Assembly: GCA_963810775.1 (NCBI GenBank)
Contig: CAWEOT010000012.1
Span: 17,294-81,293 of the forward strand
Length of the DNA stretch: 64,000 nt
Source: DATBVX01 sp963810775
Lineage (GTDB): Bacteria > Pseudomonadota > Gammaproteobacteria > Steroidobacterales > Steroidobacteraceae
Direction: 5' to 3'
Positions 42,930-50,914 of this stretch are shown in pieces (position 1 is the first letter of the stretch; every line of letters starts with the position of its first letter). The position numbers and the translations under genes were made by a program. Under the pieces are notes generated by a model. It had not been told where the DNA came from and made no database searches. It was given only the letters and a program-made list of their open reading frames with translations.

Positions 42930-44102
42930 ATGAAAACGCAGGTTGTCATCGTGGGCGCCGGCCCGGCGGGATTGCTGCTCGGCCAACTGCTGCATCGGCA
43001 GGGCATCGATACAGTAGTGTTGGAGCGGCGAAGCCCCAAGTACGTTCTTGGCCGGATCCGCGCCGGCGTGCTCGAAAACACCACCGTCGAGCTGCTGGAT
43101 GCGGCTGGCTGTGGAGATCGACTGCACCAGGAAGGCCTGGTGCACGGTGGCATCGAGTTGAGCTTCGGCGGACAACGCCATCGCATCGACATCCGCGCGC
43201 TGTCGGGCGGCCGAACCGTCGTCGTCTACGGGCAGACGGAAGTGACGCGCGATCTGATGGACGCGCGCAAAGCGTCTGGCGCCACCACCGTGTACGAGGC
43301 TGAAGACGTATCGATTCACGAGGTCAGCTCGACGAGGCCGAGAGTGGAGTTCACGCGCGATGGCCGACGACAGGCCATCGAGTGCGAATTTATCGCGGGT
43401 TGCGACGGTTTTCACGGCGTGAGCCGCGGCAGCATTCCCGCAGGATCCCTCAAGACGTACGAGCGCGTGTACTCCTTCGGCTGGATGGGAATTCTCGCCG
43501 ACGTGCCACCTTGCAACGATGAGCTGATCTATGCGAACCACGAGCGCGGCTTTGCACTCTGCTCGATGCGTTCGCGCACGCGCAGCCGCTACTACGTGCA
43601 GTGCGCCGCAGATGAGGATCCTGCGCAGTGGTCGGACGAGAGATTCTGGACCGAGCTCAGGAGCCGGCTGGACGAGAAGACGTCCGCAAGCATCATCACG
43701 GGACCATCCATTGAGAAGAGTGTGGCGCCCCTGCGCAGCTTCGTGGCCGAGCCCCTGCGCTTTGGCCGGCTGTTCCTCGCCGGCGATGCGGCGCACATCG
43801 TGCCACCCACGGGAGCGAAAGGTCTCAACCTCGCCGCCAGTGACGTGGGCTACCTGTCGCAAGCCCTGGTGGAGTTCTATCGGGAGCGCTCGGAGGCCGC
43901 GCTCGATGCCTACTCCGCTCGTGCGCTCGCTCGAGTCTGGAAGGCCGTGCGGTTTTCGTGGTGGATGACCTCTCTCCTGCACCGCTTTTCTGATCAGGGG
44001 GAGTTCAACCACAAGATCCAGCTGGCCGAGCTCGAGTATCTGGTCAATTCAACCGCCCCGGCCACAGCGCTCGCGGAGAACTATGTTGGCTTGAGAGCGT
44101 AA
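42930..44102 (+). CDS. pobA: 4-hydroxybenzoate 3-monooxygenase
   Basis: This 390-residue flavoprotein converts 4-hydroxybenzoate to protocatechuate using NADPH and O2. It is recognisable over its whole length: KTQVVIVGAGPAGLLLGQLL (FAD), YVLGRIRAGVLENTTVELL with the arginines near 44, RVYSFGWMGILADVPP with the substrate-pocket tyrosine region, ELIYANHERGFALCSMRS and RSRYYVQC (Ser/Arg/Tyr of the active site), and RLFLAGDAAHIVPPTGAKGL with the conserved proline loop. The length fits PobA (about 394). No protocatechuate dioxygenase or PobR-like regulator is in the window. It marks the right edge of the intact island and is followed at once by a decayed recombinase. Confidence 0.93.
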   Translation: MKTQVVIVGAGPAGLLLGQLLHRQGIDTVVLERRSPKYVLGRIRAGVLENTTVELLDAAGCGDRLHQEGLVHGGIELSFGGQRHRIDIRALSGGRTVVVYGQTEVTRDLMDARKASGATTVYEAEDVSIHEVSSTRPRVEFTRDGRRQAIECEFIAGCDGFHGVSRGSIPAGSLKTYERVYSFGWMGILADVPPCNDELIYANHERGFALCSMRSRTRSRYYVQCAADEDPAQWSDERFWTELRSRLDEKTSASIITGPSIEKSVAPLRSFVAEPLRFGRLFLAGDAAHIVPPTGAKGLNLAASDVGYLSQALVEFYRERSEAALDAYSARALARVWKAVRFSWWMTSLLHRFSDQGEFNHKIQLAELEYLVNSTAPATALAENYVGLRA

Positions 44103-44105
44103 GCA

Positions 44106-44424
44106 GATGTCGTCACGGGCGGGCGGGCATACGGCTACCGGAACGGGAAAGTGGACAAGGGCGAAGCCTTCGTCGTGCAGGAGATCTTCACGCGGTTTGC
44201 TGATGGCGCCTCTGCTCGAACGATCGCCGCAGAGCTGAATTGCAGGCATATCGCCTCACCTGGCTCGAGCTGGAGGCGAACAGTGCGTCGCGCTTCGGGC
44301 TGGATGGGGTCCGGTATCGAGTCATCGTCCGAAACGAGCGCTATATCGGGCGAGTGCACTGGAACGTCTCGGAGTGGCAGAAGGATCCAGACACAGGCAA
44401 GCGTACCGGCTGGAAACGAAAAAA
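44106..44424 (+). pseudogene. Serine recombinase remnant (recombinase domain only)
   Basis: Directly after pobA, the frame GGRAYGYRNGKVDKGEAFVV and QEIFTRFADGASARTIAAEL matches the recombinase (PF07508) domain of large serine recombinases. The frame shifts at about 44318 and continues VIVRNERYIGRVHWNVSEWQ and KDPDTGKRTGWKRKK. The N-terminal catalytic resolvase domain with its serine is missing, and the C-terminus is cut by a terminator at 44422. It is the debris of an integrated mobile element, not a working gene. Confidence 0.75.
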
Positions 44425-44445
44425 GGCGCCTTGGAGGGCGCCTTT
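44419..44445 (-). terminator. Intrinsic terminator (minus-strand orientation)
   Basis: AAAGGCGCC (44422-44430) and GGCGCCTTT (44437-44445) form a perfect stem with a 6-base loop. Six A residues at 44419-44424 give a T run on the minus strand. It lies 32 bp from a tRNA-end repeat, as a tRNA terminator would. Confidence 0.75.
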
Positions 44446-44476
44446 CTGCGTGCTGTCAGTAGCCAGCAAATAAATT

Positions 44477-44510
44477 TGGTAGCGGGGGCCCGATTCGCTA
44501 ATTTCCGCAG
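44477..44510 (-). repeat. tRNA(fMet)-like 3'-end fragment / att-like repeat, copy 1
   Basis: The 34-bp segment starts TGGTAGCGGGGGCCCGATTC and is repeated exactly at 47423-47456. Its first 13 bases, read on the minus strand (GCCCCCGCTACCA), equal the 3' end of many initiator tRNAs including CCA. No tRNA body follows, so it looks like an attachment-site remnant. Confidence 0.7.
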
Positions 44511-44544
44511 ACGGCGCCCACTTGTGCGAGCAGCGTGATTCGAA

Positions 44545-44759
44545 GCGCGCCGCACCTCCCCGAAACCGCTATCGATGAGAACGGGAATCTTCCCCGCAAC
44601 TCCCGCCACAACCTCAGGCAGAGATTCGATGGTTCCTCGCGCACTCGCGTCCTCATGGCCGCCGTGATTGGAGACAATGATGCCGTCCACTCCGTACTTG
44701 ACAGCAAGCTCGGCATCCTCGCGCGCCACGATGCCTTCGCGAGCTATTCGCGTGGGCTC
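44545..44759 (-). pseudogene. Alpha-hydroxy-acid oxidase / lactate dehydrogenase (FMN) fragment
   Basis: On the minus strand about 70 residues read GIVAREDAELAVKYGVDGII, VSNHGGHEDASARGTIESLP and EVVAGVAGKIPVLIDSGFG. This is the FMN-binding, C-terminal third of LldD/glycolate-oxidase enzymes, with the catalytic-histidine motif SNHGG. The protein has no N-terminal part, and its C-terminal end dissolves just before the att-like repeat at 44510. It appears truncated by an integration or deletion event. Confidence 0.7.
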
Positions 44760-44806
44760 GAAGACGGCGGCGCCGGAACAGAAAACTTAGTAGGATCAGT
44801 AAGACC

Positions 44807-46516
44807 ATGAACGTGATGAAGCCTGCATTGATGGCCGCCGCGATCGTAGTCTGGGCGGCGCTGGCTGTGTTCGCGCAGTCAAAACCGCCCGCGGACGATC
44901 TGCCTTCGGTGGATGCTGCGGCGATGCTGAAGAGCGCGTCGCCGGATCTGGACGCCCGCATCGCACAGTTCAAGCCGGTGCGCATACCGTACAACGCGTC
45001 GACGCTGACCGCGCCGGAAAGGCAGATGGTCGACCAGCTCGTGATCGCCTTGCGTGCGCTAGAGAGCGCGTACTGGCGGCAGTCCGACCCGGTGGGGCTC
45101 GCGCTCTACAAGGCACTCGCGTCAAACACGACACCGCAGGCGAGAAGCCTGCGCCACTATCTGTTCATCAACGGCAGCCGATGGGACCTGGTTCGGGAAA
45201 ACGAGCCGTTCGTCGGCACACAGAAGATGCCGCCCGGGCGCTACCTGTATCCGGCAGACCTCACGAAGGCGGCGGCCGACAACTCCCTCGCCACGCGTCA
45301 GGACGAGCGGGCGGCGCTCAACGACCCGTTCTCCATCGTGCAGCGCACAGGCACGACGCTCGTAGGGCGCAAGTATCACGACGTCTTCGCGCCGTTCATG
45401 AACACCGCGGCAGACGCACTGCGGAAAGCGGCGGCGCTTTCGCCGGACCCGGCGTTCGCCAATTTCCTGCGGCTCAGAGCCGATGCGCTCCTCAAGGACG
45501 ACTATTACGCGAGCGACATGGCGTGGGTCGATCTCAAGAACCCGAAGGTCGACGTCATCCTCGCGCCGTATGAAACCTACCTCGACGATCTGCTCGGCGT
45601 GAAGACGTCGTACGGTGCCGCGATCCTGATCAGGAACGAAGCCGAGAGCCGGAACCTCGAGCTGTACCAGAAATGGGTTCCGGAGATTCAGGATGCCCTG
45701 CCGCTCGCTCCCGCGGATCGTCCCTCGGTCCGCGGTCACGCCACGCCGATGGAAGTCATGGACGCGCCGTTCCGGTCCGGCGACCTTCGCCATGGCTATC
45801 AGGCAGTCGCCGACAACCTGCCGAACGATCCGCGTATTCACAAGATAAAAGGGACCAAGAAGATCTTCTTCAAGACCTTCATGGATGCGCGGGTGAGCGA
45901 GGTCGTCCTGCCCCTCGCGGCCAGAGTGATGGATCCTGCGCAGGCCAAGCAGGCCTCGGGCGAAGGCTATTTGGCCGTCGTGATCATGCACGAGATCTGC
46001 CACGGCCTCGGGCCTGCGTTCGCACGCGCCGGCGGCAGGCAGGTCGACATTCGCGAAGCCATTGGCGCCGGCTACTCCGGCCTCGAAGAGGCCAAGGCGG
46101 ACGTGGTCGGCATGTTTGCGCTGAAGTGGCTCGTAGACAAGGGCGTTCTGAAGAAGGAGCGGCTGAACGAGTACTACGCGTCGTACGCCGCCGGCATCTT
46201 CCGCACAGTGCGTTTCGGCACCGGCGAGGCGCACGGGCGCGCTGAGATGATGGAGTTCAACTACCTCGGCTCGCAAGGCGCGTTCCTATCCGCGAACGGC
46301 CGCTACCGCGTCGACTACGCAAAGATGCCGGATGCGATGCAGCGTTTGGCAAAGGAACTGCTCGAGCAGGAGGCCACGGGCGATCGCGCACGCGTCACCG
46401 CGTGGTTCGACAAGTACGGCGCGATGCCCGCGTCGTTGAAGAAGACACTCGATTCGGCGAAGGATGTGCCCGTCGACGTCGATCCAATATTTTCGTTCGA
46501 CGAGACCGTGAACTAG
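44807..46516 (+). CDS. M49-family dipeptidyl-peptidase III-like metalloprotein, exported
   Basis: This 569-residue protein has a signal peptide (MKPALMAAAIVVWAALAVFA) and the M49 body. The zinc motif is HEICH (His395-Glu396 ... His399), a standard HExxH instead of the HExxGH typical of the family, followed by GLGPAFARAG. The second motif EEAKAD (427-432) corresponds to EECRAD and supplies the third ligand. FMNTAADALRKAA and DPRIHKIKGTKKIFFKTFMD are also typical. It would cleave dipeptides or a related substrate in the periplasm. It fills the segment between the first two att-like repeats with the SYLF gene, so it may have arrived with a mobile element. Confidence 0.82.
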   Translation: MNVMKPALMAAAIVVWAALAVFAQSKPPADDLPSVDAAAMLKSASPDLDARIAQFKPVRIPYNASTLTAPERQMVDQLVIALRALESAYWRQSDPVGLALYKALASNTTPQARSLRHYLFINGSRWDLVRENEPFVGTQKMPPGRYLYPADLTKAAADNSLATRQDERAALNDPFSIVQRTGTTLVGRKYHDVFAPFMNTAADALRKAAALSPDPAFANFLRLRADALLKDDYYASDMAWVDLKNPKVDVILAPYETYLDDLLGVKTSYGAAILIRNEAESRNLELYQKWVPEIQDALPLAPADRPSVRGHATPMEVMDAPFRSGDLRHGYQAVADNLPNDPRIHKIKGTKKIFFKTFMDARVSEVVLPLAARVMDPAQAKQASGEGYLAVVIMHEICHGLGPAFARAGGRQVDIREAIGAGYSGLEEAKADVVGMFALKWLVDKGVLKKERLNEYYASYAAGIFRTVRFGTGEAHGRAEMMEFNYLGSQGAFLSANGRYRVDYAKMPDAMQRLAKELLEQEATGDRARVTAWFDKYGAMPASLKKTLDSAKDVPVDVDPIFSFDETVN

Positions 46517-46700
46517 GCTGGGACGCGCCGAATTGACGCTGTTTCGGCGCCGGCGCATAGTTTTCGCTGAGATCCGACTTACACTCTTGCGGCCGGCTAC
46601 ATGCGTCGAGCGAGGCGGCCGACTCGAGTTGATTGAGGTCGCTAAGATCTCGCTAATCAGCCTTGCCTTAGGCTTTTAAGACGACAAGAGGTTTAAAAAC

Positions 46701-47285
46701 ATGAAGCGGCTATGCGCAGTATTTATGAGCCTAGCGTTGAGTTCGATGTTCTGCTCTCTGGCCTTCGCGGATGATGATCCGGCCGAGTGTGCGGCAACGA
46801 TCAAGTTGTTCCAGGACGCCGGCGAAAGCGCCGGCTACTTCAAGAACGGTTACGGCTATGCCGTCTTCCCGACAATCGGCAAGGCCGGACTCGGCGTCGG
46901 CGGAGCCCATGGTTCGGGGTGTGTCTATGAGAAAGGTAAGCAGGTAGGCACGGCCAAGATGAATCAAGTGAGCTTTGGTTGGCAGGCGGGCGCACAGGGT
47001 TACAGCCTGCTCGTCTTTTTTGAGGATGAAAGGGCATTCAAGGAGTTCACGTCGGGTAACTTCGAGTTCGGGGCGAAAGCCAGTGCTGTCGCCATAACGG
47101 CGGGAGCGTCCGCCGGTGCAGGTACGACCGGTACGTCCTCAGGCGCAAGCGCCGGAAAGAAAGACGCGACGACCAAGTCCCGCACCGGCTATGAGAAGGG
47201 CATAGCCTCCTTTTCAATCATCAAGGGTGGGCTGATGTACGAGGCCGCGCTCGGCGGCGCCAAGTTCAAATACAAGCCGCTCTGA
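46701..47285 (+). CDS. SYLF/Ysc84-domain lipid-binding protein, exported
   Basis: This 194-residue protein has a signal peptide (SLALSSMFCSLAFAD) followed by a SYLF (DUF500/Ysc84) domain: FKNGYGYAVFPTIGKAGLGV, GGAHGSGCVYEKGKQVGTAK, VSFGWQAGAQGYSLLVFFED. A low-complexity stretch of Gly/Ser/Thr/Ala (AGASAGAGTTGTSSGASAGK, about residues 133-152) interrupts the domain before the closing GIASFSIIKGGLMYEAALGG. The family binds phosphoinositide-like lipids in eukaryotes; the bacterial role is unknown. A terminator follows 100 bp downstream. Confidence 0.82.
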   Translation: MKRLCAVFMSLALSSMFCSLAFADDDPAECAATIKLFQDAGESAGYFKNGYGYAVFPTIGKAGLGVGGAHGSGCVYEKGKQVGTAKMNQVSFGWQAGAQGYSLLVFFEDERAFKEFTSGNFEFGAKASAVAITAGASAGAGTTGTSSGASAGKKDATTKSRTGYEKGIASFSIIKGGLMYEAALGGAKFKYKPL

Positions 47286-47386
47286 CCTGGTTGTTTCCGC
47301 GCACACCCGTGCGCATCTGGCTGTATGGGCTGCCCGGCAGCGCTCGCGAGGCGCTTCGCCCGCCTTCTCTGCTTGGCCGCCAAAAG

Positions 47387-47411
47387 AAACCCCGGCACGA
47401 GGCCGGGGTTT
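47387..47411. terminator. Strong hairpin terminator before att-like repeat 2
   Basis: AAACCCCGGC (47387-47396), loop ACGAG, GCCGGGGTTT (47402-47411). A perfect 10-bp stem, 11 bp from the second tRNA-end repeat. It may end the SYLF transcript on the plus strand or mark the old tRNA terminator on the minus strand. Confidence 0.72.
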
Positions 47412-47422
47412 CAGCTCGAAAA

Positions 47423-47456
47423 TGGTAGCGGGGGCCCGATTCGCTAATTTCCGCAG
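47423..47456 (-). repeat. tRNA(fMet)-like 3'-end fragment / att-like repeat, copy 2
   Basis: Exact 34-bp copy of 44477-44510, starting TGGTAGCGGGGGCCCGATTC. The two copies flank a 2.9-kb segment with the M49 and SYLF genes. Confidence 0.72.
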
Positions 47457-47526
47457 GCGACGACCACACGTGCATGCGGCATAGGTACGCACGCCGCAGG
47501 CGGATTGCTTTTTGAGCGGCCGCTGT

Positions 47527-47760
47527 CTAGAGATCCGTCGTGAACGTGAGCGAGTAGCGCCGCCCGTCGGTCATTCGCGCCTCACCTGACGAGATGACTC
47601 GCCACGTGCGATCGTCGGCAATGTTCATCGCCTGGATGCGGACGCTCACCGGCGCGTTGCCAATCTCAAAGCGGTAGCGGAAGCCGAGATCGATCTCGGT
47701 CACCGACGGCACGGTCAGTCCAGTCGGAGCCGCAATCGTTTCACGTAAGGCAAATTGGAC
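47527..47760 (-). pseudogene. C-terminal fragment of a TonB-dependent receptor
   Basis: About 78 residues on the minus strand read VPSVTEIDLGFRYRFEIGNA, PVSVRIQAMNIADDRTWRVI and GRRYSLTFTTDL, the last two or three beta strands of a TonB receptor. SIQFALRETIAAPTGLT precedes them in the same frame up to about 47760. Nothing of the plug or the rest of the barrel is nearby. It is a remnant in the att-repeat zone. Confidence 0.7.
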
Positions 47761-47855
47761 TGTTGATGTCCGAATGCTTGCTCATCGACTTTCCTGAAGC
47801 GCATAGTCAATGGCCCCAGGAATTTCATAAGAGGCCGGAGGCAAGGAGGAGTTCG

Positions 47856-48335
47856 ATGCATCCACTATTACGCACGATCATTCTCGCAGCAGTTACAGCG
47901 ACGATGCCTGTCAGTCAGGTATTGGCTCAGGCAGCCGATCCCCAAAATGGAACATGGGAACTGAACCTCGCGAAATCGAAGTTTGATCCCGGTCCCGCAC
48001 CGAAGAGCCAGACGCGGACATACGAGGTCGCTGGCGGAGCCGTCAAGATGAGCGCCAAAGGAGTTACCGCCGACGGCAAGGAAATGCAGATGAATTACAC
48101 CGGCACCTTAGACGGCAAGGATTTCCCCGTTACAGGCAATCCGGATGCGGATACGATTTCCCTGAAGCGGGTCGACGATTCAACTGTCGAAGCGACCCTG
48201 AAGAAGGCCGGCAAGGTAGCCTCCACCAGCACTCGGGTGATCTCCAAGGATGGGAAGATAATGACGATCAAGACGAAAGGAACGAACGCAAAAGGCGAGG
48301 AAGTCAACAACACACTGGTGTTTGATAAGCTATAA
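47856..48335 (+). CDS. Small exported protein of unknown function (lipocalin-like)
   Basis: This 159-residue protein has a signal peptide (TIILAAVTATMPVSQVLAQA) and a beta-rich body: NGTWELNLAKSKFDPGPAPK, MQMNYTGTLDGKDFPVTGNP, ISLKRVDDSTVEATLKKAGK, KIMTIKTKGTNAKGEEVNNT. The opening GTWxLNxAKSKFxPGPAPKS is familiar from small secreted proteins in soil bacteria with no assigned activity. The ATG at 47856 is chosen for its excellent AAGGAGGAG ribosome site. An upstream in-frame ATG at 47763 would bury the signal peptide. Confidence 0.72.
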   Translation: MHPLLRTIILAAVTATMPVSQVLAQAADPQNGTWELNLAKSKFDPGPAPKSQTRTYEVAGGAVKMSAKGVTADGKEMQMNYTGTLDGKDFPVTGNPDADTISLKRVDDSTVEATLKKAGKVASTSTRVISKDGKIMTIKTKGTNAKGEEVNNTLVFDKL

Positions 48336-48678
48336 AACGGTGTAGTTGAAACAGTAAGAGACCCCGGCATGGCGACGTGTCGGGCCCTTGTTCCCGCTGC
48401 TCAGTACATCGTTGTGTCGAGTTCAATCAAGGTACTGGTCTGGCGCTTATACCTGTCGCACGCAGCCTTGTGGTCGTCGCTCGAAGTCCCAGATACAGCA
48501 AGTTCACACTCAACCAAAATATCCTTCACTTCTGTCCGCTCCGAGGCGTACGTCACTGAGTTTGTTGACGTGGAATTGCGACAGCGGCGCAACGATTGAT
48601 CCGCTTATCTTCAAGCTGGCCGGACACTCCCGCGCAATCAACGCAGGAGGGCCCGGCGATTGGGGGATCTCGCAGTGC
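48336..48678. other. Intergenic stretch, nothing recognised
   Basis: This 343 bp lies between the converging ends of the small secreted protein gene and the HAF-repeat gene. I see no coherent reading frame, RNA gene or strong hairpin in it. Confidence 0.5.
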
Positions 48679-50094
48679 TCAGCGGACCCTGACGGTGATC
48701 GCACTCGAGCTTCCGACTGCTCTCCGGCTGTCGGTGACGGTGAGCTTGACCTTGAATGTGCCAGCCGTCCCGTACGCGTGCGGGCTTATACCTTGGATTG
48801 TGCCGGCGCTAGCAACATTGCCCATTGTCACGCCCCCGTCGCCCCAAACCAATTTGTAGCTCCACGGCCCGTTGTCGGGATCGCTGAAACTGGCCTGAAC
48901 CGAGACGCTGCCGCCGCGACGAATCGTTGTCGAACTGGTTGCCTGCACGTTTGCCACCGGCGTTGCGTTCGGCGTCCCTCCACCGCCACCTGCCGCAGCT
49001 ACCGTCCACATCAACGCATGATCGAGGTTATCTCCGGCGACGGTTCCGATGCCAACGATCTGGCCGAGGTTGTTGATCCCGGTCGCAGCGCTGTAGTGGC
49101 CGCCCGGCCAGATGCCGAGATCGATGGCCTGGCCATTGCGCCAGAGGATCGCATGTGCATCGATGCTCGGGGAACCCGCATGGCCCGCGACGTCGCCGGA
49201 ATCGTTCACTGCGGTCGGCTGCGCGGAGAAGAATCCCGTCGGTATGGGCAATTGTCGAATCGACGGAGTGCTGCTCAGATTCGCGATTTCATACGTCCAG
49301 GTGACCGGATAGAAGTTGCTCTTACCCACAATGAGACCGTTGTCGTTGATCGCTTTGGCTTCCGACACCACCTGACCGCTCAAGGCACCGAGGTCGATCA
49401 TCTGTCCATTGCGCCAGAGGAATCCGCGAGTCAGGGTACCGAGCGCGCTATTGCCGACAACGTGGCCAAAATCGTTGATGCCAAAGGCCTCGCTGTAATC
49501 GACATAAGCGCCTTTGCCCAGGAAGCCGAGATCAAGCGGCGGCGCACCTACGTTTTGCCAAATTACGGCGTGCATGGGATGAGTCAACGTCCCATCTTTG
49601 GCCCCGCCCACCACGTGTCCGAGATTATTGATGCCGTGAGCCATGACGTGAACAGATCCATAAAGCGGGTCCGTTCCCGCGAACCCCGGCAATCCGACTG
49701 CTTGTCCGGCGGTATTCCAGAAGATGCCTCTGTACAATCTGCCGCAACCTCCAATGCAGTCGGTGCCGGCCATTTCTCCTCGATCATTGCGGTGCTCGGG
49801 AATCGCAGTGCTGCCGGGATCCAGGTCGGCCATGCCGATTATCGCTCCCGTATTTGCGTCCCAGATCGGAAGATGGAGCGCCCAACTGCTGTCGTTAGCC
49901 AACCCGGCAATTTCACCGCGGTTGTTGATTGCATGGGCGCTCGATGACGCACCTCCGGGCAGGACCCCCAGGTCCGTCGCCGTGATCTGCCAATCGTCGA
50001 CGGTGTACGTGATCGAAGTTGCTGCGACCGCGTTCGTACTTGCCAACGCTACAAGGCAAACCGTCGCTAGAACTATTCTCGTGACCTTGTCCAT
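48679..50094 (-). CDS. Secreted HAF-repeat protein with C-terminal PKD-like domain
   Basis: This 471-residue protein has a signal peptide (IVLATVCLVALASTNAVAAT) and then about seven HAF-type repeats, each with an AxAINNxGxIxG / FLWxNGxxxDLG pattern: SSAHAINNRGEIAGLA, AFGINDFGHVVGNSA, RGFLWRNGQMIDLGAL, HAILWRNGQAIDLGIW, TGINNLGQIVGIG. A glycine hinge (AAGGGGGTPN, about residue 372) leads to a C-terminal PKD-like domain (VQASFSDPDNGPWSYKLVWG, GTFKVKLTVTDSRRAVG). It is a predicted secreted or surface beta-propeller. A long open frame on the opposite strand is its shadow. Confidence 0.83.
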   Translation of the reverse strand: MDKVTRIVLATVCLVALASTNAVAATSITYTVDDWQITATDLGVLPGGASSSAHAINNRGEIAGLANDSSWALHLPIWDANTGAIIGMADLDPGSTAIPEHRNDRGEMAGTDCIGGCGRLYRGIFWNTAGQAVGLPGFAGTDPLYGSVHVMAHGINNLGHVVGGAKDGTLTHPMHAVIWQNVGAPPLDLGFLGKGAYVDYSEAFGINDFGHVVGNSALGTLTRGFLWRNGQMIDLGALSGQVVSEAKAINDNGLIVGKSNFYPVTWTYEIANLSSTPSIRQLPIPTGFFSAQPTAVNDSGDVAGHAGSPSIDAHAILWRNGQAIDLGIWPGGHYSAATGINNLGQIVGIGTVAGDNLDHALMWTVAAAGGGGGTPNATPVANVQATSSTTIRRGGSVSVQASFSDPDNGPWSYKLVWGDGGVTMGNVASAGTIQGISPHAYGTAGTFKVKLTVTDSRRAVGSSSAITVRVR

Positions 50095-50428
50095 GTCGCC
50101 TCCCCCACCAGTTCGAACAATTCGTCAACCCAACGAACCTCTGCTCGTGACGACGTGTCGGACCGTTGCATTGAGCGTCCCGGCAAGGCTCCAGGTTCTT
50201 GCGCCCGGGTTCTCCGACAATTGAGATGTATATTTCAAATCCGGTCGAAGGGATATAAGTTCATGTGCGTAGGAACTTAGAAAGAGATCGCGGCATACGA
50301 GAACCGCGCGACGACACGGAGCCTTTCGCGTTCAGCAATGCGCTCGCAGGCGGCGAACTTGTCGCGGAGCTGAATCTATCTGCCCCGGCGCTGCTGAAGG
50401 TGTGCAGCGCGGGAGCGGCAAGATTAGA

Positions 50429-50442
50429 TGGTAGCGGGGGCC
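50429..50442 (-). repeat. tRNA(fMet)-like 3'-end fragment / att-like repeat, copy 3
   Basis: TGGTAGCGGGGGCC, identical to the first 14 bases of copies 1 and 2, then diverging. No tRNA body is attached. Confidence 0.62.
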
Positions 50443-50676
50443 TGCTTTTTGGCTGTGAGCGATCGACCCATCCCCCTCGTTGCCCCGTGAGAGACCGCTA
50501 GAGATCGGGTAGACATGCCGGCTCGGCCTCGCAATGAGGTAGCGGCGGCTTGCTTGTGGTGTGGTTTTCTAAGGATTACCCGGTGACGCACTCGGCTGGA
50601 TGAATGGCTTCAATCGGCCAGAAACGGACGAATTGCTCGTTGAGACACTGACCAGATGCAGACGATCTACATCTGC

Positions 50677-50815
50677 CTACTCGTCCTCGAGGTGCGCGAG
50701 GTAATGCTCCTTGCGCTTCCGCCAAGGTGGCTTCGGTCTCGTCACTGCGTCCGTGCAGCCTTGGACGATGGCCAGCACGCTACTCCGAACTCCCGCTCGA
50801 GGTCGCGCCTAGCTG
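50677..50815 (-). pseudogene. C-terminal remnant of an HD-domain phosphohydrolase
   Basis: On the minus strand VLAIVQGCTDAVTRPKPPWR followed by KRKEHYLAHLEDE and a stop at 50677 matches the end of HD-domain (SpoT/RelA-like) phosphohydrolases, with the motif EGCTDA...PPWRxRKxxYLxHL. One frameshift upstream (about 50778) restores DLEREFGVA, also of the family. The metal-binding HD residues are missing. It is a gene stub, probably cut by the event that created the third att-like repeat. Confidence 0.6.
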
Positions 50816-50914
50816 ACGCTGAGCGGCTGGGCCAGTAACACGACGTCGGCACTTCTGCGCGCCCCTGACGGCGGCGTAGCATGGCCTGCGTCCCGCCAGC
50901 CACGGAGTGTCGCC

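Larger units (their letters stand above)
50095..50914. other. 820-bp largely non-coding scar region
   Basis: This region between the HAF-repeat gene and the tail-tube gene holds the third att-like repeat (50429-50442), an HD-phosphohydrolase remnant (50677-50815), and a GCGCTGC...GCAGCGC hairpin (50388-50410) without a T run. I see no intact gene. Confidence 0.55.

Noticed and set aside
42777..44012. A 411-codon minus-strand frame opposite pobA
   Set aside because: pobA is unmistakable on the other strand; the antisense frame has no family features.
45122..46276. A 384-codon minus-strand frame opposite the M49-like gene
   Set aside because: Shadow of a well-supported exported peptidase gene.
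48388..49947. A 519-codon open frame on the plus strand
   Set aside because: It lies antisense to the HAF-repeat gene, whose repeats, signal peptide and PKD-like domain are clear; the plus-strand protein has no recognisable domain and is a GC-driven shadow.
50388..50410. Hairpin GCGCTGC...GCAGCGC as a terminator beside att-like repeat 3
   Set aside because: It has no A or T run on either side, unlike the hairpins beside copies 1, 2 and 4.
50652..50674. CAGATG-N11-CATCTG inverted repeat
   Set aside because: Short, with no gene start nearby and no second copy; most likely chance.
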